64,000 nucleotides of DNA from Gautieria morchelliformis (lineage: Eukaryota > Basidiomycota > Agaricomycetes > Gomphales > Gomphaceae). Shown one piece after another: positions 58,670 through 64,000 of the stretch. Under the pieces are notes generated by a model. The model saw only the letters and a list, made by a program, of their open reading frames with translations, made no database searches and was not told the DNA's origin. Position 1 is the first letter of the stretch, and each line of letters begins with the position of its first letter. The position numbers were made by a program, and so were the translations under genes. The stretch spans positions 78,704 to 142,703 of the forward strand of contig WHVA01000292.1 of assembly GCA_015179125.1 (NCBI GenBank). The letters run 5' to 3'.

Positions 58670-60088
58670 TAGTGATGTGCGGGCCGGGCTAGGCTCGAAA
58701 GCCCGGGCTTGGGCCGGGCTTTAGCAGGCTCGGGCTCAATGAAGCATGGTGCCCAGCCCATTAGCCAGGGCCGGGCTGGGCCGGGCTTCAGCTACAGATT
58801 TTTTTTTTTTTCTTTTTTTTTTTTGTTATCATTAAGCTAGTAACAATATCAAGTGTTTTCTTATTCCCCATCACTCTTCTCATGATCAACATCGTGCCAA
58901 GCCATATCCCCTTCGTTGTTCCCATAAGACTCTTCTGCTTCGTCCTCCAAGGCTGTCTCAGTTGTGGTGCATGGCTCAGGTTCACGGAAGATGAGTTCAC
59001 TTCGCAACATGCACTTGAGGCATTGAAGTGCTTCAACGATGTCGCCCTTAAGACGACTTCGGCGTTTGCTGATGGTAATTCCCGCAGATGAAAATGCACG
59101 TTCGCTTGATACAGAAGACACCATAATTGGCAGATAATCAGCAGCTAGCAGTGCCCATACCGGGAGCCGTTGAGAATTGAGCTGCAAGATGCTTGATGGT
59201 TAGAAATGATATAAATTAGAATAGTAACAATTTGTACTTACCCCCCACCACTGGACAATGGACTGTCCAGGTGCGAGTTCATCTCGCGCATCGAGGTACA
59301 GATTATATTCCTTAAGCCAGGTTTTTTGGGATCTAATGCCGCAGTCGATGGATCAGTATCTTCATCCGAGTTGCCATCGTCACTCAGCTCTCTCAGGAGC
59401 ATAGTAATTTTTTTCTCAGGGCGTCGATTTTGTTTTGCCGATGAATACGACGACGGCTCTGCATTGACTTCCACAAAACGCTCCTGGAACTATGAAATAT
59501 ACTCAGTAGCATACTAAATGTGGGCTTCATGATGCCATACCAATTTCTTGACGTTATCCTTGACTTCGTTCTGCAGGTTCTCAGGCCAATGTCTCTTGAA
59601 ATGGTGCATCTTCTGACTGGGATCAAGTACTGAAATAAGAATTCAGTTATTAGATATAAATGCAAAGGGAATAAACTAAACTGAACTGACCCATCGTAAG
59701 AATGAAAGCATCGGAATCCACAGTCTTGTCATAATACTCGGTGATTTTTTGAATGGCTGCTTGAATAGCCACTGTAAATGGCCAATACTTCTCCTTGCCA
59801 AGGCGGGTGGTCCATGCTCTGTGCAAAGCCTCGAGGGCAGGGAGGGCAAGGTGCAAGCTAGGGACGGCATCAGATGAGAAAGCCTGCATAACCTTGTTTC
59901 ATGTATATACAGTTCATCTTCTGAATCCAGGCAAAGACGCACTATATCCAGCAAAGCCCGGGCTTCCCCAAGTCAGAAGCCCGACCCATTCGGTGGGCTC
60001 AAAGTGGGCTTGGGCCGGGCTAGGCCGGGCTCAAATACGCCGGGCTGGGCTCGGCTTCGGGCTCGAGGCCGAGCCCAGCACATCACTA
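58670..60088 (-). mobile_element. hAT transposon, truncated, 1419 bp
   Basis: Ends TAGTGATGTGCGGGC (58670) and GCCCAGCACATCACTA (60088), with GAGGCGAC on both sides (58662-58669, 60089-60096). Subterminal GGGCCGGGCT-type words are dense at both ends. The interior holds minus-strand transposase remnants. The TAGTGATG termini resemble those of the element at 34904-41962, so both belong to the same hAT group. Confidence 0.93.
58861..59954 (-). pseudogene. hAT transposase C-terminal remnant
   Basis: From right to left: helical segments near 59954-59650 (SLHLALPALEALHRAW; GKEKYWPFTVAIQAAIQK), a linker, then the dimerisation domain at 59187-58861 (LPVWALLAADYLPIMVSSVS, ERAFSSAGITISKRRSRLKG, IVEALQCLKCMLRSEL) ending in an acidic tail. 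Exons appear separated by short introns. The N-terminal half of the enzyme is absent. Confidence 0.8.
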
Positions 60089-60099
60089 GAGGCGACTGT

Positions 60100-60144
60100 C
60101 ACCATGTACTCACTGGTATGCGGCATACCAGTGAGTACATGGTG
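60100..60144. repeat. 22-bp perfect palindrome with 1-nt centre
   Basis: CACCATGTACTCACTGGTAT plus GC at 60100-60121 is exactly inverted at 60123-60144. The copy A equivalent near 54645-54690 is imperfect. Confidence 0.9.
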
Positions 60145-60467
60145 GCAGTCATGGAGAGTGAGTTTAAAATTGACTACATTCACGGCCCTGGCAGATCAAC
60201 CTGCAACCATCACCTAAAACAAAAAAATCACGACGGTGAAATGTGGAATACCACTTATATTTCCCCCGCCGGGACTGCTGTTCTGGCGCAGTCGGATGGT
60301 AGCGCCAGACTCCATCCAGCACGGCAAACCACAGTGCGCTCGAAGGCACCACGCTGTCGCGTTCGGCCTGAGCGGCTGCTCAGCCCTATCGATATAATTG
60401 CCAATGCTGGCGGCAAGTGCAACTATATAGATAAGAAGGATAGTGGTAGGACAAATAGAGATGTCCC

Positions 60468-61133
60468 TGTTATGATACTCCATTTACGACATTAATGATA
60501 TCACCAAGGCTCGTACCCAAGTTACATACAGATATCCCCAAACTCCCGACTCGCATACACACAACACCGAGCCAATACACCTTCGAGCACGCATACAAGG
60601 CACGCCAAGCGAATCGTCATCATATTGAATGCGTCGATCACATCAATCTCGATCGACAGACTGACCCGAGACACTGATCCCCGCTTAGACATCAATTCAA
60701 TTGGGATCAAGGTACATATGCATCCGATCGTCCCTGACCGGACTCGACCGCTGCTCCACAATTCCCCCTCACACATCACGCACATGTCTCTCCACATCAT
60801 CGTCTTATGTACAAATAATCCTTAGCATTCCCTTGTCATATTCATTTGATAGCTTGCTCCAGTCTATACTACACATCCCCCTATATCCCTGCGTCACATG
60901 CCACACGTACCGCATCGACGCCGAGCCCTTTCCAGTAGTTAAGTAGTACAAACAGATGTAACAATTATACACGAATAACATTAGCTTCACCTCTCCACCG
61001 TCTCAAAGTTCCCGATCGAAGTAGTTTCTATAATACAAGCAGTCCCCTCAGCACTCAAACGTCTACTCGATTCAGCTCCACTTGAAGCTTGAATCAATTC
61101 CCAACTCCAAATACAAATCCATTTAGAATAACT
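60468..61133 (+). repeat. probable 5' LTR of a second copia element
   Basis: Begins TGTTATGATACTCC exactly where homology to copy A stops. It probably ends near 61133 (AGAATAAC), just before CTTATCAGATTAAGAG, which resembles a primer-binding site. C-rich with short CGAGC/CGAC words. The end is approximate and the partner LTR is not in place. Confidence 0.55.
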
Positions 61134-61165
61134 CTTATCAGATTAAGAGTCTCACGACACTCACC

Positions 61166-61740
61166 ATGGCTCAAACAACAGCACACCCAAAACACGACAT
61201 ACACAAATTCCGCGACATCAAACCTAAACTGGACAAAGAGAACTGGATGTCATGGAAGAGGGAACTGTTAGCGACGATGAGGGACAGAGGGATTTTCAAA
61301 ACAATCACCGGTGTGGATCCCTACCCCGTCACAGCTAACCAGCAGATCACCGTCGTCGCCGGAATTAATATGGTTGGCAGTACGGCTCTAACTCAACTTC
61401 AGGACGAGTGGGACGACAGAAATAACGCAGCTTACAGCCAGATCCTCTTATGCATTTCCCCCGAACTACAGACCGCAATCGACACGACAGACCAATGCAC
61501 AGAAGCATGGACTATACTGACCAGGAAATTCGAGTCCACCGACCCTAGCAAAATCAGTATAATCAGGACAAAATACGAAAACTACCACATGATCGAGGGG
61601 CAATCTGTAAGGGCAACCCTGGCTAGTCGTGGAGATCACACTACCACACAACTGACAAGGGGAAATCCAAAGTATGTATAATGAACGGAGCATACAAGAG
61701 AGGGGGTTCTCACCTGACAAGGGGAAATCCAAAGAGAAAA
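61166..61740 (+). pseudogene. copia-type gag fragment
   Basis: Starts ATG at 61166 and reads KPKLDKENWMSWKRELLATM, GSTALTQLQDEWDDRNNAAY, SPELQTAIDTTDQCTEAWTI and LTRKFESTDPSKISIIRTKY, the copia Gag (UBN2-like) pattern. After ~150 residues the reading ends (61679-61681). A 21-bp sequence (CTGACAAGGGGAAATCCAAAG) occurs twice (about 61653 and 61714). The remainder of the element is missing; gypsy sequence follows. Confidence 0.75.
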
Positions 61741-61863
61741 GTCTAAGGACCCCCAATGTCAGCGAGCCCGTATTATACTACGCTGCGCAGCCAGGGACAA
61801 CACTTGGCACCCGCCATCAACCCTGCATCCCCCTGACCCTTGATCGACCCTTGATGCCACCTA

Positions 61864-64000
61864 TTATGCGAGTCGCTTGATTTCCGACACTGTTCCGGGG
61901 CGGAAGTCGGAAATTGGAGTGGAACTGGCAAGGCGAACGGAACTGGTGGAAGTTCTCCCAGAAGCGGAATCGTTCCCGAAAGCGGATGCGGAGATGGAAT
62001 CGGAACCGGAAGCGGAGTCGGAACTGGGAATGGAAAACAGGGTGTCCCCTGACATCACCCCCCCTCTAGCGTGCTGCGTCCTCGAAGCACGGGACACAAG
62101 GGATTGAAATGCCAGCGAGCGGATTCGGCGAGGGGCACCTGGATGTGTCCTATAGAACTCCCGGAGTTTGTCAGGAGCGGAAACATCTTGCTCCGGGACC
62201 CAAGAATTCTCCTCGTACCCATACCCTTCCCATTTCACGAGGAATTGGAGTCGTCCTCGCACAAACCGGCTGTCCAGGATCCGTTCCACCACGTAGTGCT
62301 CTTCCCCATCTACAATTTCTGGCGGAGGTGGCGGATGAGCCTTCCGATGTGGAATTGGGTCCTCAAGCATAGGGAGTAACTTCACCACGTTGAAGACGGG
62401 GTGGAGGCGGGACATGGACATCGGAAGTCGGAGGCGGTATGCATTCCGTCCAACCCTCCGCGTCACTGTGAAGGGCCCAAGGTAGCGGTGGGCAAGCTTC
62501 TGCGAAGGGCGTGTGGTGCGGATGTCACTTGCATCTAGGTACACCTTGTCTCCAACTTGGTACTCTGGGGCAGGAACCCGGCGTTGGTTGTAGTACCTTG
62601 CCATGTCATCCTTGGCCTTCGCAAGGGCCGACTTGGCTTCCGAAAGGGTGGAGTCCATGCGGTCTCGGAACTCGTTGACCGTCTCGAGTCGGGACTCAGC
62701 CTGGCGTGGTTCGAAGCCCATCCGCGGGTGTCGTCCGGAGTCAAGCATGAAGGGAGTCTGTTGTGTGGCGGAATGGACATGGTTGTTGTATTGGAATTCC
62801 GCCAGCGGAAGTAACTCATCCCAGTCATCCTGCCTCTCATTGACAAAGAGGCGGAGATATTGCTCTAACTCCTGATTGACCCGTTCCGTCTGTCCGTCAC
62901 CCTGCGGATGGTACGCGGTGGTGGTAGCCAGCTTTATGCCAAGCAGGCGGTAGAGCTCCCGAGTCAGTTCCGCGACAAACTGCGGACCTCGGTCGGAAAC
63001 AACTTGCTTCGGGAGCCCATGCAACTTCCAGACATGTGCAAGGAACAGGCGGGCCGCTCCGAGGGCTGTGATCGTCGTGTGCGTCGGAATGAAGTGGGAC
63101 ACCTTGCTCACTGAATCCACGACGTTCATGATCGCGTCGTAGCCATGAGACTCTGGGAGTTCAACGATGAAGTCGACACTGATGGTGTCCCAGCGGGATT
63201 CGGGAATCGGGAGCGGAACAAGTTCTCCGACGGGCGGACGTCGTTGCGCTTTGGTTCGGAGACAAAGGTCACACGTCTTCACGTACTGTCCGATGTAGCG
63301 GGACATCTGAGGCCACCAGTAGTTCCGAGCCACTAACTCCAGCGTCTTCCACCTGCCCGCATGCCCAGCGACCCGTGTGTCATGGTGCTGGGACACGATG
63401 CGACGGCGGAGGTCCGCCCCACCCGGAACATAGACCTTGCCTCTGAAGTGGAGCAGTCCATCACGTTCCGACCATTCCGCTGCCCGTACAGACCGTGAGT
63501 GCCCTTTCCGGAGTTCCTCCACTGCCTTCACCACCGACTCCTCCTTCTCTCCATTCCGGTACTGCCTCCGGATATCCCGGAGCATTTCCGCTTCCGCCCC
63601 AACTGCAGTTACTCCTTCTAGGGCACGGATTGCAAAGAGACTTGGGCGGAGCAGTGTCATATCCGCGTTGTCTCCACTTCCGCTTCCGTGATCCGCGCGG
63701 CGGGATAGGGCATCGGGCTTGCCCATGGTGCGGCCGGGGCGGTGGTGGAGCATGAAGTCAAACCGGGACAGGTGTAGGGACCACCGTGCTTGTCGTCGGT
63801 TCAGCTTCTTAGACGTGCGGAAATACTCGAGGTTCTTGTGGTCTGTCCAGATCTCAAAAGGGCATAGAGCACCCTCGAGGAAGTGTCGCCACTCTTCCAG
63901 CGCTCGGATGATTGCCAGCATCTCCTTGTCATGGATCTCATAGTTCCGCTCGACCGGACTAAGGCTCTTAGAGAAGAAGGCAATCGGATGCCACCCCCAC
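61864..64000 (-). CDS. second gypsy element: RNase H, integrase, chromodomain (partial)
   Basis: Open from the right window edge (HPIAFFSKSLSPVERNYEI upstream of residue 1 of the 685-codon frame) to TAA at 61864-61866. In order: RNase H end (EIWTDHKNLEYF), HHCC module (HHDTRVAGH, TCDLCLRTK), integrase triad (ISVDFIVELP, VVSDRGPQF, GQTERVNQ), the GPY-like region (KLAHRYLGPFTVTRRVG) and a chromodomain (YVVERILDSRFVRGRLQFLV, then KWEGYGYEENSWVPEQD). The tail is low complexity (Ser/Ala/Gly/Asp, encoded by GGAAGC-like repeats at 61960-62040). No internal stop. It is a different lineage from the 13385 element. RT and LTRs lie outside the window or are lost; I see no LTR between 61740 and 61864. Confidence 0.93.
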   Translation of the reverse strand, partial: WGWHPIAFFSKSLSPVERNYEIHDKEMLAIIRALEEWRHFLEGALCPFEIWTDHKNLEYFRTSKKLNRRQARWSLHLSRFDFMLHHRPGRTMGKPDALSRRADHGSGSGDNADMTLLRPSLFAIRALEGVTAVGAEAEMLRDIRRQYRNGEKEESVVKAVEELRKGHSRSVRAAEWSERDGLLHFRGKVYVPGGADLRRRIVSQHHDTRVAGHAGRWKTLELVARNYWWPQMSRYIGQYVKTCDLCLRTKAQRRPPVGELVPLPIPESRWDTISVDFIVELPESHGYDAIMNVVDSVSKVSHFIPTHTTITALGAARLFLAHVWKLHGLPKQVVSDRGPQFVAELTRELYRLLGIKLATTTAYHPQGDGQTERVNQELEQYLRLFVNERQDDWDELLPLAEFQYNNHVHSATQQTPFMLDSGRHPRMGFEPRQAESRLETVNEFRDRMDSTLSEAKSALAKAKDDMARYYNQRRVPAPEYQVGDKVYLDASDIRTTRPSQKLAHRYLGPFTVTRRVGRNAYRLRLPMSMSRLHPVFNVVKLLPMLEDPIPHRKAHPPPPPEIVDGEEHYVVERILDSRFVRGRLQFLVKWEGYGYEENSWVPEQDVSAPDKLREFYRTHPGAPRRIRSLAFQSLVSRASRTQHARGGVMSGDTLFSIPSSDSASGSDSISASAFGNDSASGRTSTSSVRLASSTPISDFRPGTVSEIKRLA

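Larger units (their letters stand above)
58357..60467. repeat. duplicated host segment, copy B, split by hAT
   Basis: Corresponds to 54345-55017; pieces 58357-58669 and 60097-60467 surround a hAT insertion with its GAGGCGAC duplication. It ends at AGAGATGTCCC, exactly where a copia LTR begins, whereas copy A continues there into the GC-rich ORF island. Confidence 0.85.

Overview
The window is nuclear DNA of a filamentous basidiomycete, most likely an Agaricomycete. Host genes carry several 45-65 bp introns, and the host genes I can name (a hydrophobic surface-binding protein, a MUP1-type permease, an RRG9/neugrin protein, a coactosin-type ADF-H protein) fit that group. The mobile elements are also typical: chromodomain Ty3/gypsy, Ty1/copia, hAT, PIF/Harbinger, CACTA-like and IS630/Tc1-like elements. 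I cannot fix the genus; a Rhizoctonia-like fungus is an impression only.

Layout. 1-12.3 kb: degenerate gene families, namely two tandem seven-transmembrane receptor pseudogenes, then an intact three-helix membrane protein gene (7635-8683) and its broken paralogue (10693-12023). 12.3-21.3 kb: a CACTA-superfamily-like element (TIR CACTGCGGGAA, TAAG duplication) invaded by a young Ty3/gypsy element at 13385-20293 (213-bp LTRs with one difference, ACCAC duplication). That element lacks protease and reverse transcriptase but keeps extra ORFs downstream of integrase. 23.1-34.4 kb: the host gene island: RRG9-like (-), coactosin-like (+), class-3-type aldehyde dehydrogenase (-), MUP1-like amino-acid permease (+) and a secreted HsbA-like protein (-), all with resolvable exon structures.

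34.8-54.3 kb is a nest of transposons that can be fully unfolded. A Ty1/copia element (minus strand, 254-bp LTRs, CACCC duplication) was hit by six further insertions. Its 3' LTR holds a small hAT-like element, which in turn holds a 6.1-kb IS630/Tc1-like element with ~490-bp terminal inverted repeats. That element carries an intron-containing transposase gene and, convergent to it, an apparently intact 607-codon gene of unknown function. At its centre is a 1.2-kb minisatellite flanked by inverted copies of the 3' end of that gene. The copia body holds four LTR-like insertions (one containing a Harbinger-type MITE) and a hAT element. Most are bounded by exact target duplications, and deleting each restores the copia reading frame at the junction.

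54.3-64 kb: a duplicated ~650-bp segment (one copy split by another hAT), a GC-rich ORF island, a two-exon zinc-finger gene (55704-56557), the 5' part of a second copia element, and the RNase H-integrase-chromodomain end of a second gypsy element that runs off the right edge.

The most interesting unexplained items are the passenger gene of the IS630-like element with its palindrome and minisatellite, and the extra ORFs of the gypsy element.
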